This document shows, one piece after another, positions 32,762 to 45,000 of a stretch of 64,000 nt of DNA. The notes below the pieces were generated by a model. That model made no database searches, was not told the DNA's origin, and worked only from the letters and a program-made list of their open reading frames with translations. This DNA is from Thermoplasmata archaeon. GTDB taxonomy: Archaea; Thermoplasmatota; Thermoplasmata; Lutacidiplasmatales; UBA184. How positions within the stretch are numbered: position 1 is the stretch's first letter; the number at the start of each line of letters is the position of its first letter. Location: NCBI GenBank assembly GCA_027314915.1, contig DAHUZZ010000007.1, forward strand, positions 1-64,000. The letters run 5' to 3'. Position numbers and translations under genes: made by a program.

Positions 32762-33955
32762 ATGGATTTCGAGCTGGGCGATGAGGAGCTCGCCTTCCAG
32801 TCCGCCGTCCGGAAGTTCGGGGACACCGTCCTGCGCCCGCACGAGAAGGAGATCGACTCCACGGGCACCATCCCGCCGGGCGTCCTCCGCGAGATGGCGC
32901 ATCTCGGGCTGCTCGCCATGCCGGTGCCGACCGAGTACGGCGGGCTCGGTGCCTCCGCGGTCCTGACCGAGCTCGCGGCCGAGGAGATCGGCCGGGGCGA
33001 CTTCTCGATGGCGACCGCCGTCTTCTTCCTCCTCGAGGCCGGCTGGGGTCACATCCTCGCGCGGTTCGGCACCGAGGAGGCGAAGCGCGAGGTGCTCCCG
33101 CCGGTCTGCCGGGGGGAGGCGTTCCTGGGCGTCGCCACCACCGAGCCGGGCGGGGGCAGCGATCTCGCCAACCTGCGCACCGAGTCCCACCGCGAGGGCT
33201 CGGGCTTCGTCCTGCGGGGCGAGAAGGCGTTCCTCTCCGGCGTGGAGGAGGCGAAGCGGCTCGGCGGGGGCCACCTCACCCTCACGCGCGTCCGGGGCGG
33301 CCGCGGCTTCAACCTCCTCTACGTGCCGACGAAGCACCCGGGCCTCGCCACCCAGCGCTTCTCCAACATGGGCCGGATGGGGATCTCCACCGGCGCCATC
33401 ACCTACGACGACGCGCGCGTGCCCGAGCAGTACCTGATCGGCCGGGAGGGCGACGGCTTCTCCTGCGCGATGGCCGGGTTCACCGTCGCGCGGACGTTCG
33501 TGGCGGCCGCCTGCATCGGGGCCGCCGAGCGCGCGCTCGAGGTCGGCACCGCCTACATCAAGGAACGGAAGGCCTTCGGGCAACCGCTCGGGAAGTTCGA
33601 GGGGATCCAGTTCGAGCTCGTGGACCTCTACGCGCAGGTGGAGGCGGTGAAGTGGCAGTGCCGGCGGGCGGCCTGGCTCCTCGACCGGTACACGCTGCGG
33701 GGCGATGATTCGCACCGTTCGGAGGTCGACCGGGCCGTGGCGGCGGTGAAGCTCACCGCCCCGCCCATCGCGTTCGAGGCGGTGAAGCGGGTGATGATGT
33801 GGCACGGCGCCGCGGGCTACACCAAGGACGTCGGGCTCGAGCTCGGACTGCGCGGGATCATGTCCTACCTGGTCGGCGCCGAGGGCGGGCTCAACATCAT
33901 GCGGATCATCCTGGGGCGCGAGCTGCTCGGCCGGGAGTTCGTGCCGTACAAGTAG
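32762..33955 (+). CDS. acyl-CoA dehydrogenase family protein
   Basis: A 397-residue FAD enzyme of the acyl-CoA dehydrogenase fold. It probably oxidises an acyl-CoA from fatty-acid or branched amino-acid breakdown. LGLLAMPVPTEYGGLG is the N-terminal helical signature. FLGVATTEPGGGSDLANLRT is the FAD/substrate motif and RKAFGQPLGKFEGIQFEL the helix before the active site. A C-terminal AEGGLNIMR stands where related enzymes have the catalytic Glu (usually YEGT). No electron-transfer flavoprotein gene is nearby, so chain length and partner are unknown. ThiL follows 29 nt later on the same strand. Confidence 0.9.
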   Translation: MDFELGDEELAFQSAVRKFGDTVLRPHEKEIDSTGTIPPGVLREMAHLGLLAMPVPTEYGGLGASAVLTELAAEEIGRGDFSMATAVFFLLEAGWGHILARFGTEEAKREVLPPVCRGEAFLGVATTEPGGGSDLANLRTESHREGSGFVLRGEKAFLSGVEEAKRLGGGHLTLTRVRGGRGFNLLYVPTKHPGLATQRFSNMGRMGISTGAITYDDARVPEQYLIGREGDGFSCAMAGFTVARTFVAAACIGAAERALEVGTAYIKERKAFGQPLGKFEGIQFELVDLYAQVEAVKWQCRRAAWLLDRYTLRGDDSHRSEVDRAVAAVKLTAPPIAFEAVKRVMMWHGAAGYTKDVGLELGLRGIMSYLVGAEGGLNIMRIILGRELLGREFVPYK

Positions 33956-33984
33956 GTCCCGTGCCCGCGCGTAGGCCGACCCGC

Positions 33985-34938
33985 ATGGACGAGCGCCGGT
34001 TCCACGACTGGCTCGCCCGGAGCTCGCGACCGGGCGATGCGGGGATCCTCCCCGTCGGCGACGACGTCGCGGCCCTGCGCTCGGGCCCCGGGCTCCTCCT
34101 CCTGACCACCGACGCCTTCTCGGAGGGCACCCACTTCCGGGCGGAGTCCCCGCCCGCGGCCATCGGCCGCGCCCTCGTCGAGGCGAACCTGAGCGACCTG
34201 GCCTCGAAAGGGGCGCGGCCGGTCGCGTTCCTCCTGGACCTCCTGGTGCCCCCCGAGACCGATCCGGCGTGGGCGCGAGCGGTGGTCCGGGGGGTGCGCT
34301 CCGCCCTGCGCGCGCGCGGCCTCGGGCTCTCCGGAGGGGACACCAAGCCCGCCCGAACCCGGGTGCTGGTCGGCACCGCGGTCGGCACGAGCCGCCGCCG
34401 CCGGCTGCCCCGGCGCGACGGGGCACGGCCCGGCGACCTGGTCGCCACCACGGGCCTCGTGGGCCGGGGGGGCGCGGCGGCGCTCGCCCTCCGGGGGGAC
34501 GGCCCGATCTCCGCGGCCGCCGCGCGGGCGCTCCTTCGCATCCGCGCGCGGCTCGCGGAGGGCGCGGCGCTCGCCCCCTACGCCCGGGCGATGCTGGACA
34601 CCTCCGATGGGCTGTTCGAGGGCGCGCGGCTGCTGGCGCGCGCGAGCCGGGTCGCGGTCCTCCTCGAGCCGGGGCGCCTCCCGCTCGTGCCCGCGCTCCG
34701 CCGAACCCCCGTCCGGCGCCGGCTCGCGACCGCCGGCTTCGGGGGGGACTACGAGCTCCTCCTGACCCTCCCCCGGGACCGGCTCGCGGCGGCCCGGCGC
34801 GCGCTGGCGGCGACGGGGACGCCCCTCACCGTGGTGGGACGGATCGCCCCCGGTGCCGGGGCGTGGTGGGCGGAGGGCGCGACGCGGCGGCTCCTGCCGC
34901 GCGCCGGGTGGGACCCGTTCCGGCCGGCGCCCCCGTAG
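33985..34938 (+). CDS. thiL: thiamine-monophosphate kinase
   Basis: A 317-residue enzyme of the PurM/AIR-synthase fold that phosphorylates thiamine monophosphate to thiamine diphosphate, the cofactor of the E1 subunits encoded 20 kb downstream. GILPVGDDVAAL and LLTTDAFSEGTHF are the ATP/Mg motifs. NLSDLASKGARP and LSGGDTKPA follow in family order, and MLDTSDGLFEGARLL and GFGGDYELLLTL mark the C-terminal half. I chose ATG 33985 since the family starts just before the GDD motif; a GTG at 33961 is possible. Confidence 0.92.
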   Translation: MDERRFHDWLARSSRPGDAGILPVGDDVAALRSGPGLLLLTTDAFSEGTHFRAESPPAAIGRALVEANLSDLASKGARPVAFLLDLLVPPETDPAWARAVVRGVRSALRARGLGLSGGDTKPARTRVLVGTAVGTSRRRRLPRRDGARPGDLVATTGLVGRGGAAALALRGDGPISAAAARALLRIRARLAEGAALAPYARAMLDTSDGLFEGARLLARASRVAVLLEPGRLPLVPALRRTPVRRRLATAGFGGDYELLLTLPRDRLAAARRALAATGTPLTVVGRIAPGAGAWWAEGATRRLLPRAGWDPFRPAPP

Positions 34939-35036
34939 CGGACCGCCGCGGACACCGTGGACGCCCTCGTCGAGACGGGAAGCCCCGGACCGCAGGGCAG
35001 GGCACCGCTTTTCCCCCTCGGCGCTCACCGAGGGCG

Positions 35037-35957
35037 ATGGACGCCCTGGTCGCCGAGTCGCTGACCAAGGTCTACCTCGGCCGGGGGCGGCGCCGCACGC
35101 TCGCGCTCGACGGGGTGGACCTCCGGATCGGGAAGGGCAAGCTCTTCGCCTTCCTGGGCCGGAACGGGGCCGGCAAGACCACCTTCATCAAGATCGCCGC
35201 GACGCTCCTCGCGCCCACCTCCGGCCGGGTGTCGCTCTTCGGCGAGGATGTCCTCGCCCACGCGCCCCGGCTCCGCGAGCAGATCGCCGTGGTGCCGCAG
35301 GAGGGGCGGCCGTTCTTCCACCTCACCCCGCGGGAGCACGTCTACGAGTACCTCAGGGTCCGGGGCGCGGGCGCGGAGTCGGCGCACGCCCGGACGGAGG
35401 AGGTGATCGCCGCCATGGGGCTCGAGCCGTACGCGGGCATCCAGGCCCAGGCGCTCTCGGGAGGGCTCCAGCAGCGGACCCTCGTCGCGATGATCCTCGC
35501 CACCGAGGCGCCCTTCCTCTTCCTCGACGAGCCCACGCTCGGGATGGACCCGTTCGCCCGGCGCCAGGTCTGGAAGGTCATCCGGCAGGCGACCCGGAAG
35601 GGGTCGACGGTGCTCCTCACGACGCACTACCTGGACGAGGCCGAGCACCTGTCGGAGGAGCTCGCCGTGATCGAGGCGGGCCGGATCCGCTACCGCGGGA
35701 CCGCCTCCGACCTCAAGTCGAGCCTCGCGCGCGAGGTGCGTCTCGAGTTCGGCCCGGGGTTCACGGCGGAAGAGCTCACCCCCTTCGGCCGGGTCTACGT
35801 CGAAGGGGACCGCACCGTGCTCCTCACCCGGCGCTCCGCGGTCCGCGAGCTGACCGAGCTCGCCCTGGAGCGGGGGAGCGAGGTCGCGCTCGGACCGGTC
35901 ACGCTCGAGGAGGCGTTCCTGGAGCTCGTCGGCCGGCCCATCGAGGAGGAGGCCTGA
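35037..35957 (+). CDS. ABC transporter ATP-binding protein
   Basis: A 306-residue ATPase of the DrrA/NatA type. Walker A is GRNGAGKTT, the Q-loop is VVPQEG, the signature ALSGGLQQR and Walker B FLFLDEPTLGMD, and the switch His lies in LLTTHYLDEAEHL. The C-terminal 80 residues form the usual accessory domain. The first Met of the real gene is at 35037; open sequence upstream is a shadow. The permease starts 1 nt after the stop codon. The pair probably exports a lipid, drug or polysaccharide. No further operon genes are seen. Confidence 0.92.
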   Translation: MDALVAESLTKVYLGRGRRRTLALDGVDLRIGKGKLFAFLGRNGAGKTTFIKIAATLLAPTSGRVSLFGEDVLAHAPRLREQIAVVPQEGRPFFHLTPREHVYEYLRVRGAGAESAHARTEEVIAAMGLEPYAGIQAQALSGGLQQRTLVAMILATEAPFLFLDEPTLGMDPFARRQVWKVIRQATRKGSTVLLTTHYLDEAEHLSEELAVIEAGRIRYRGTASDLKSSLAREVRLEFGPGFTAEELTPFGRVYVEGDRTVLLTRRSAVRELTELALERGSEVALGPVTLEEAFLELVGRPIEEEA

Positions 35958-35958
35958 G

Positions 35959-36732
35959 ATGACGCGCGGTTCGCAGGCCTACTCGGCGCTCCGGATCTGC
36001 TGGTTCAACGGGCTCATCCCGCTGTGGCGGAGCCCGCTCCTCGTGGCCGCGGTCTTCCTCACGCCGTTCAGCTTCCTGTTCTTCCTGTTCGTGATCGAGG
36101 GTCCGACCAACCCCGGCCTCCTGCCCTTCGGGATCACGGGCGGCATCCTCTTCTCGACCCTCTTCGCGGGCAACGGGATGCTCAACGACTGCGCCTACCT
36201 GCGGCTCGAGCGGCAGCTGCAGACGATCTTCGTGGCGAGCCCGGTCCGCCCGTTCTCCTACCTGCTCGGCATGGCGCTCAGCGAGCTCGCCTTCGCGGCG
36301 CCGGCGATCGGGCTGTTCATCCTCATCCTCGCGCTGGTGCATCCGTTCGGCCTCGGGACCCTGCTCGTCCTGCTGGGGGTGATCGGCCTCACCTGGCTCA
36401 TGGCGACCACGCTCGGGTTCCTGATCTCGACCTTCTTCCGGCAGCTCCGGGAGATCTGGCCGATCGGGACGCTCATCTTCTCCACGCTGGCCATCCTGCC
36501 GCCGATCTTCTACCCCGCCTCCGTGATCCCGGCCCGGTGGCAGTGGGCGGCCTTCCTCGTCCCCTCCACCTACGCGAGCCAGCTCGCCCGGGTCGCGCTC
36601 GGGCTCTCCTTCGGGAGCCCGCTCACGCCCCCCCTGCTCAACGCGCCGTGGTTCTACGTCCTCGGCCTCGTGGGCTCGACCGCCCTCTTCGCGGGGCTCG
36701 CGAGCGCGCTCTCGCGCTGGCGGGAGCCGTAG
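35959..36732 (+). CDS. ABC-2-type membrane permease
   Basis: A 257-residue protein with six predicted helices, the size of DrrB/NodJ-type permeases. LLVAAVFLTPFSFLFFLFVI is the first helix. The loop after helix 2 holds the family segment RLERQLQTIFVASPVRPFSY. It is coupled to the ATPase gene immediately upstream. Confidence 0.87.
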   Translation: MTRGSQAYSALRICWFNGLIPLWRSPLLVAAVFLTPFSFLFFLFVIEGPTNPGLLPFGITGGILFSTLFAGNGMLNDCAYLRLERQLQTIFVASPVRPFSYLLGMALSELAFAAPAIGLFILILALVHPFGLGTLLVLLGVIGLTWLMATTLGFLISTFFRQLREIWPIGTLIFSTLAILPPIFYPASVIPARWQWAAFLVPSTYASQLARVALGLSFGSPLTPPLLNAPWFYVLGLVGSTALFAGLASALSRWREP

Positions 36733-36780
36733 CGCCGGCGCGGACCGCGCCATGCCGACGCACGGTAGAGCCGGACTTAC

Positions 36781-36798
36781 GGCTACCTTCAAGTAGCC
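36781..36798. promoter_or_regulatory. inverted repeat in the gdh promoter
   Basis: GGCTACCTTCAAGTAGCC is a perfect 6-bp inverted repeat with a 6-nt spacer, 38 nt before the gdh start codon. Its centre, CTTCAAG, resembles the CTTCAAAGG-type TATA variants elsewhere in the window, so operator and TATA element may overlap. Confidence 0.45.
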
Positions 36799-36821
36799 AC
36801 TTCCACCTCGCAGTCTTGTCC

Positions 36822-36830
36822 GGAAGGTGA
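36822..36830 (+). promoter_or_regulatory. ribosome binding site deciding the gdh start
   Basis: GGAAGGTGA lies 6 nt upstream of the TTG at 36837 and selects that codon over the later in-frame GTG at 36852. Confidence 0.55.
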
Positions 36831-36836
36831 CCCAAG

Positions 36837-38099
36837 TTGCCCGCAGAAGCTGTGAAGGTGAACCCGTTCGAGACGGCCAAGCGACAGGTCGACATCGTCT
36901 GCGACATCATCGGCGTGAACGGTGGCGTCCGGGAGATTCTCAAGAACCCGAAGCGGGAGCTCACGGTGAACTTCCCCGTCCGGCTCGATGACGGGAGCTA
37001 CCGGGTGTTCCAAGGCTACCGGGTCCAGTACAACATGGCCCGCGGACCCACCAAGGGCGGGATCCGCTACCACCCCGACGTGACCCTCGACGAGGTCCGC
37101 GCGCTCGCCGCGTGGATGACCTGGAAGTGCGCGGTCGTGAACCTGCCCTACGGCGGCGCCAAGGGTGGCGTCATCTGCGACCCGAAGCACATGAGCATGT
37201 CCGAGCTCGAGCGGCTCACCCGCCGCTACGCGAGCGAGATCAGCCCGCTCATCGGCCCGGAGATGGACATCCCGGCGCCGGACGTGTACACCGACTCCCA
37301 GACCATGGCCTGGATCATGGACACCTACTCCATGCAGAAGGGCTACTCCGTGCCCGGCGTCATCACGGGCAAGCCCATCGCGCTCGGCGGCAGCGAGGGG
37401 CGCGGCGAGGCCACCGGCCGGGGCTGCGCCTACGTCATCCGCGAGGCGGCGCCCCACGCGGGCCTCAAGGTCAAGGGATCCGCCGTGGCGGTCCAGGGGT
37501 TCGGCAACGCCGGCTCCGTGGCCGCGAAGATCCTCCACGACGAGCAGGGGGCGAAGATCGTCGCCATCTCGGACTCCAAGGGCGGCATCTACACCGCCGG
37601 CGGGATGGACCCGCACAAGGTCGAGGAGTACAAGCACAAGACCGGCTCCGTGACCGGCTTCCCCGGCGCGCAGCCGATCACCAACGAGGAGCTCCTCGCG
37701 TCGAAGTGCGACATCCTGGTGCCGGCCGCGCTCGAGAACGTCCTCACGAAGCGGAACGCCGACAAGGTCCAGGCGAAGATGGTCGCCGAGGCCGCGAACG
37801 GCCCGACGCTCCCCGAGGCGGACGAGATCCTCTTCGAGAAGAAGGTCACCCTCCTGCCCGACATCCTCGCGAACGCGGGCGGCGTCACGGTGAGCTACTT
37901 CGAGTGGGCCCAGGACATCCAGGGGTTCTTCTGGACGCTGGACGAGGTGAACCAGCGGCTCGAGCGGACCATGGTGAGATCCTACGGCGACGTCCACAAG
38001 GAGGCGCAGGCGCGCAAGGTCCACAACCGGACCGCCGCCTACGTGGTCGCGATCCAGAAGGTCGTCGACGCGATCCAGCGCCGCGGGATCTACCCGTAA
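36837..38099 (+). CDS. gdhA: glutamate dehydrogenase (Glu/Leu/Phe/Val family)
   Basis: A 420-residue hexameric-type dehydrogenase interconverting glutamate and 2-oxoglutarate plus ammonia. YNMARGPTKGGIRYHP holds the substrate Lys73. WKCAVVNLPYGGAKGG carries Lys97 and the catalytic Lys109. The nucleotide domain has VAVQGFGNAGSVAA, followed by ISDSKGGIY. Length is typical of archaeal enzymes. TTG start with a good ribosome binding site. Cofactor preference (an acidic end after the second strand would favour NAD) is not certain. The promoter carries an inverted repeat, suggesting nitrogen- or carbon-responsive control. Confidence 0.93.
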   Translation: MPAEAVKVNPFETAKRQVDIVCDIIGVNGGVREILKNPKRELTVNFPVRLDDGSYRVFQGYRVQYNMARGPTKGGIRYHPDVTLDEVRALAAWMTWKCAVVNLPYGGAKGGVICDPKHMSMSELERLTRRYASEISPLIGPEMDIPAPDVYTDSQTMAWIMDTYSMQKGYSVPGVITGKPIALGGSEGRGEATGRGCAYVIREAAPHAGLKVKGSAVAVQGFGNAGSVAAKILHDEQGAKIVAISDSKGGIYTAGGMDPHKVEEYKHKTGSVTGFPGAQPITNEELLASKCDILVPAALENVLTKRNADKVQAKMVAEAANGPTLPEADEILFEKKVTLLPDILANAGGVTVSYFEWAQDIQGFFWTLDEVNQRLERTMVRSYGDVHKEAQARKVHNRTAAYVVAIQKVVDAIQRRGIYP

Positions 38100-38151
38100 G
38101 CCGCGCCGTGCGGACCCGCTCCGGCCCGAACCCCTTCCCCTCCCCCGCCCC

Positions 38152-38790
38152 ATGAGCGCCGGCGGCCTTCCCCGGTGCCGCCTCACGGGCTGGGAGGACG
38201 TGGACCGCTGGGCCGACCGGCTCTCCGGCCGGATCCGCGCCGCCGACCGGGTGCCCGAGACGATCGTGGCGCTCACCCGGGGCGGCTGGGTGCCGGCCCG
38301 GCTCCTGGCGGACCGGCTCGGGATCCATCGGCTCCTCGCGCTCCGGGCGCAGCACTGGGGGGTCACCGCGACCCGGAGCGGGAAGGCCGAGCTCACCGAG
38401 GGGTTCCTCGGCTCGGTCGCCGGCCAGCGGGTGCTGGTCCTGGACGACATCACCGACACCGGCGAGAGCCTCGAGCTCGCCCGGGCCCACGTCCTCGAAA
38501 AGGGACCGGCGCGGCTCGAGACCGCCACCTTCCTCCACATCACGCACTCGAAGTTCGTCCCGGACTACTACGCCGAGGAGATCCCCCGGGACGCCTGGGT
38601 CTGGGTGGTCTTCCCCTGGAACTACTGGGAGGACCTCCGGGCGCTCGCGACGCGCGCCCGGACGGACGGCGGGTCATTCGAGCTCCTCCGCGACACGCTC
38701 GCGCGGGAGGCGGACCTTCACGTGCCCCTCGAGCACGTGCGGCTCGCGCTCGCGGGCGCGGCCCCCGTCGACGCGCGCGGCAGCGCATGA
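38152..38790 (+). CDS. purine-type phosphoribosyltransferase
   Basis: A 212-residue type I phosphoribosyltransferase. The PRPP motif is VLVLDDITDTGES (about 104-116), preceded by the hood segment PETIVALTRGGWVPARLLAD and followed by YYAEEIPRDAWVWVVFPWNYW. The last resembles the purine-contacting region of xanthine/guanine or hypoxanthine transferases. It would salvage a purine base with PRPP, but the base cannot be assigned. It follows gdh by 52 nt on the same strand, with a C-rich spacer and no clear promoter. Confidence 0.85.
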   Translation: MSAGGLPRCRLTGWEDVDRWADRLSGRIRAADRVPETIVALTRGGWVPARLLADRLGIHRLLALRAQHWGVTATRSGKAELTEGFLGSVAGQRVLVLDDITDTGESLELARAHVLEKGPARLETATFLHITHSKFVPDYYAEEIPRDAWVWVVFPWNYWEDLRALATRARTDGGSFELLRDTLAREADLHVPLEHVRLALAGAAPVDARGSA

Positions 38791-38820
38791 CCCCGTAGGG
38801 GGCCCCGACGGGGGCGCCCG

Positions 38821-40800
<1,980 letters not shown>

Positions 40801-40845
40801 CCCGTGCTTCCGTCCCGCCGTCGCCGGATCCGCGCCGGGCGCCCG

Positions 40846-41943
40846 TCAGCCCAGGAGCGAGCTCGGGTCCCCCGGGAGCTCCTTCTCGCCCGGGACCTTG
40901 AAGTACTGGGAGAGGACCGCCGCGGTCACCATCAGCGCGAGCCCGAGGACGAGCCCCCCGATGATGAGCGGGAGGGAGAAGGGGGTGGGCAGCTGCTCGA
41001 GGAACTGGATCATCCCGACGATGGCGTAGCTGATGAAGCCGAGCCCCACGATCGAGATCATCGCGATCGGGTAGGACGGACCGACCCGCCCGAGGGCCAG
41101 GTAGCGGCGCAGCGCGCGACCGGACTCCCAGATGGTCCCGGCGAGGAACCACCAGATGAGCCCGGAGTGGACGAAGTCCAGCACCCGGGCGATGGGCTCC
41201 TCCGTCGGGGAACCGATGTAGGCGTTGTACCCCTCGAGGAACCCCACGCCGGCCAGCGTGAGCGCGAGGAGCCCGAGCCCGAAGGCGACGGAGCCCTGCC
41301 GGATGTCCGAGGAGGCGCTCCGCACCGAATCGATGATCGCCTCGTCGACGTCGAAGGTCCAGAGGACCAGGTAGACGCCCAGGAGCAGCAACAGCGCGAC
41401 GACGCCCCACCAGATCACGCCGGCCGCCGCGGCCGCGCCGAGCGTCACCAGCGTGAGGGCGAACGGGAGCACCGTCTTCGCCCGGAACTTCGGGTCCTTG
41501 AGCGCCCGGACCATCGTGTAGTAGGTCGACTCGATGCTGGCGCTCTGCCGGACGTAGACCCGGTGGACCCCGTCGACGCGGATCCGGCTCTGGATGATGG
41601 GGAAGAGGTACTCGTCCTCCGCCCCGTCGGAGACCAGGTGCGCGGCGGTCGCCGGATGCTCCTTGAGGACCCGGTCGAACTGCTCGGCGACCTTCCGGTC
41701 GGAGAGCAGCCCCACCTTGGGCGAGCCCGTGAGGACCACCACCTCCGCCTCGTCCTGGTTCCGGAGGAGCTCGTCGAGCAGCTGCACGGCGGCGAACATC
41801 GCGTTGGTGTCCGTGTCGCCCGGGTCGGCGACCCCGAGCCGCTGTGCGGCGGAGAGCACCGAGGCCCGCCCGACGACCGGACCGACGATCCCGGCCTTCC
41901 GGCCCAGGTCGTCGTCGCGGTCGACGCAGACGACGAGCCGCAT
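40846..41943 (-). CDS. DUF373 family membrane protein
   Basis: A 365-residue archaeal protein of unknown function. The cytoplasmic N-terminal half (1-150) has an alpha/beta fold with MRLVVCVDRDDDLGRKAG, VADPGDTDTNAMFAAV and VVVLTGSPKVG, which are family hallmarks and suggest nucleotide or metal binding. The C-terminal half holds about six helices. I set the start at ATG 41943, since a TATA-like box about 28 nt upstream would leave the longer frame untranscribed. It lies between the substrate-binding protein gene and acs, all on the minus strand. Confidence 0.85.
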   Translation of the reverse strand: MRLVVCVDRDDDLGRKAGIVGPVVGRASVLSAAQRLGVADPGDTDTNAMFAAVQLLDELLRNQDEAEVVVLTGSPKVGLLSDRKVAEQFDRVLKEHPATAAHLVSDGAEDEYLFPIIQSRIRVDGVHRVYVRQSASIESTYYTMVRALKDPKFRAKTVLPFALTLVTLGAAAAAGVIWWGVVALLLLLGVYLVLWTFDVDEAIIDSVRSASSDIRQGSVAFGLGLLALTLAGVGFLEGYNAYIGSPTEEPIARVLDFVHSGLIWWFLAGTIWESGRALRRYLALGRVGPSYPIAMISIVGLGFISYAIVGMIQFLEQLPTPFSLPLIIGGLVLGLALMVTAAVLSQYFKVPGEKELPGDPSSLLG

Positions 41944-41966
41944 GGAGAAACCAAGGTCGTCCGGAC

Positions 41967-41976
41967 GGATAAGAGG
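41967..41976 (-). promoter_or_regulatory. TATA-like box of the DUF373 gene
   Basis: The minus strand reads CCTCTTATCC, centred about 28 nt before the ATG at 41943. Confidence 0.45.
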
Positions 41977-42079
41977 TTGGAGGAAGCGGCGGCGACGGTC
42001 CACCCCCCGCCCGGGGGCGGGCGCGCTCCGCGCGTCGGCCGGGAGCGCGCCCCCGGGCGGCGCCCGCGGACGGGACGAC

Positions 42080-45000
42080 CTAGGAGGCTCCGCCGCCCGG
42101 CTCGGTTTCGGGGGGGTCCGGGTGGGTCGCCTCCGGCTCCCCGGAGGGTTCGCCGGCGGCCGGCTCCGGGCCGGGGTCGGCCGGAGCGTACTCTTCCTCC
42201 GCGGGAGCGGCCGGAGGCCCCCGGCCGCGCCGCAGGACGAGGACCACCGCCACGACCCCGATCCCGACGACCACGAGGGCGAAGGCGAGGATCTCGAGCC
42301 CGAGGTTGCCCGGCAGCCCGAACAGGCCGCCCGTCGGCGAGCCGCCGCCGGGGGAGCTCGATCCGACCTGGAAGGAGACGGTGGCGTTGTCCCAGCGACC
42401 GACGTGGTCGCGCGCCTCCACCTGGACCGAGAAGGTGCCCGGCCCGGTCGGCGTGCAGGTCAGCGGCACCGTGTTCGCGCTGGTGCAGCCCGGGGGGAGC
42501 CCGCTGTACAGGTAGGTGAACGGCGCCGTCCCGCCGCTCACCGCGACCGAGAGGGTCGTACCGTTGCCGAGCTCGAAGAGGGCGGGGTCGGCCGTGAAGC
42601 TCTGGATCCGGGGATCCGGGTTCACGACGAGCAGGACGGTCGCCGTGAGGGGAGACGCGGCGCCCGAGATCGCGACCGAGACGTTGACCGAGAACTGGCC
42701 GGCGTGGGTCGGGACGCACTCGACCTGCGACTGGTCCGGCACGGAGCAGCCGGGGAGCCCGGAGTAGGTGTAGCTCAGCCCGTGGGCGCTCGAGAGGTTG
42801 GTCCACAGGACGACGGGCACCCCGACGTCGGTCGCCGCCGCGCTCGCCTGGAGGGCGGCCGAGGGGGTCGGGCCGGACTGGCTCGCGGCGCCCAGGATCC
42901 GGATCCCCGCCCAGAGCTGAGCGTCGAAGCCCCCGAGCATCGGGTTCGAGTTGAGGGTGGACGGATCGATCCAGGCGGCCACGGCGTTGGAGGTGTCGAG
43001 CTGGTAGTTGGCCGCGTAGAGCCCCAGCTCGGAGACGATGCGGTCGGCCATCGCGTAGTCGACGGTCCGGCCGGCGCCGAGGGGGGCGTTCGACGCCCCG
43101 CCCACGAGCCCCTGGAGCGCCTGGAACGCGGCGCCCTCGCAGGCGTAGGGGACCGGGGTCGTGAGCTGCGACCAGTAGGAGGCCGAGGCCGAGCAGCCCG
43201 AGCCGTCCGGCGAGGACTCCGCGACCGAGTCGGGAAAGGTGTAGGTGCTGTCCACGGACCAGGTCGCCCGGACGTAGTCCGAGAGGTCCGGGTAGTCGGC
43301 CACCCACCCGCCCTGGTAGACGGGCAGGGGGTTCGTCCCCGGCACGGAGAAGAGGAACGAGTAGGCGTCGGCCGAGGGCAGGTCGACCGGCACGGCCTGG
43401 AGCGCGTTCCCCGACAGGAGCGAGATGTTCTGGGCCCACTCCGTGTAGCGCGGGGTGAGGGCGCTGCCGTTGTAGACGAGGGGGAAGGTGCACGGCACGG
43501 AGGCCGTGCAGTTGTTCCCGGCCTGGTGGTCCTGCTGGACCTGGGTCCACCACCAGGCCGCCGTGCCGACCGTCCCGGCGTTGGGGCTCGGATCGGTGAC
43601 CGGCCAGGAGACGTTCGCGGGGGCGCCGCTCCCGATGAGCTCGGGGACCTGACCGCCGCCCAGGAACTGGGTCTGGTAGGCGACCTGCTCGCCCTCCCGG
43701 GTCTGGACGGTGGCCGTGGGGAAGGCCGTGATCAGGAACTGGCGGACGTTCGGGTCCGCGAACAGGGAGGAGGGCGCGGTGAAGCTCCGGCCGGTGAGGT
43801 TCTCGGCGCCCGTCACGTTGAGGGCGAAATTGAACGGGTCGTACTCGAGGATGCTCGAGGGGATCGAGCGGACGTAGACCGATCCGTCCTGCACGGCGGT
43901 GGTCACCGCCCCGCTCTCGCCGCCCACCACGTCGGTGAGGTCCGCGGTCCCGGTCGCGACCGCGGCGAGCCCGGCGCCCGGCGCCACGTCGTAGGTGAGG
44001 TTGACGCGCCCGAAGGAGGGGCGCGGCGCGCAGGTCGTCCAGGTGCAGGACGGGTTCGGGGCGTACGCCGGGTTGGCCACGAACTGGCTCGCGGCGGCCG
44101 AACTCGTGAGGACCGCGTACGGCCCGCTCCCGACCATGAGGTTCGTGAGCTGCCCCACGGGGGGGTACCCGAACAGGCGACCCGCGCTCTGGAGGGCCCA
44201 CGCGTCCCACGCGGTGGGGGCGATGGCCGCGACCGCCGACTCGAAGGCCGGTGACGTCGAGGAGGTGGCCCCGCCCGGCAGCGTGCAGGGCTGGTCCGCC
44301 TCGTCGCCCGGGGTCCCCGCCGTCCAGTTCGGGATCCCCGCCTGGCCGCCGGTGGTGGCCGGCGAGGACGCCCAGCCGCAGGAGAGCACCGAGCCGCCCT
44401 GCGGATCGGCGAGCAGCCCCAAGAGGAACGGCCAGGACTCCCCGTTGCCGCCCGCCTCCAGCGTGACGCAGCCGTGGTAGTTCGTGAGCGCGATCGGCGG
44501 GCAGGCGCTCGTGTTCACGCCGATGGCCGAGAAGATCTGCTGCGGGGTGTTGTTGTAGGGAGCGTGCTGGCCCCCGTCGTAGAGCGGGTTCGCGGCCCCC
44601 TGCGGCGAGTTCGGCCCCGGCAGCAGCGCCTGGGCGAGGATCCAGCCCGGCGTGCCCCCGGGCGCGACATCGGCGAAGGCCAGGTCCCGGGCGAAGGAGA
44701 AGAGCACGTCGCTGGGATACACCGGCCAGACGGCCTTCGTGGAGGGATCGTAGAACCGCGCGTGCGGATCGAGGACGAAGGTGTAGTTGTTCCCGCTCAC
44801 GAGGCTCGTCCCGAAGAGGGCCTGGCAGAGCGCGGAGCCGGGCACGCACGCGGCCAGGTCGGGGTTGTAGTCCGAGGCCGAAGGGCCGGCGAGCGACCCG
44901 TTGTAGGTGATCAGCTGCTCGTAGGTGTTCGCGAGCGCCGCGAGCCCGGCCGTATCGTAGTCGAACGCCGGATCGAAGGTCGCGCCCGGCCCGCCCGCGA

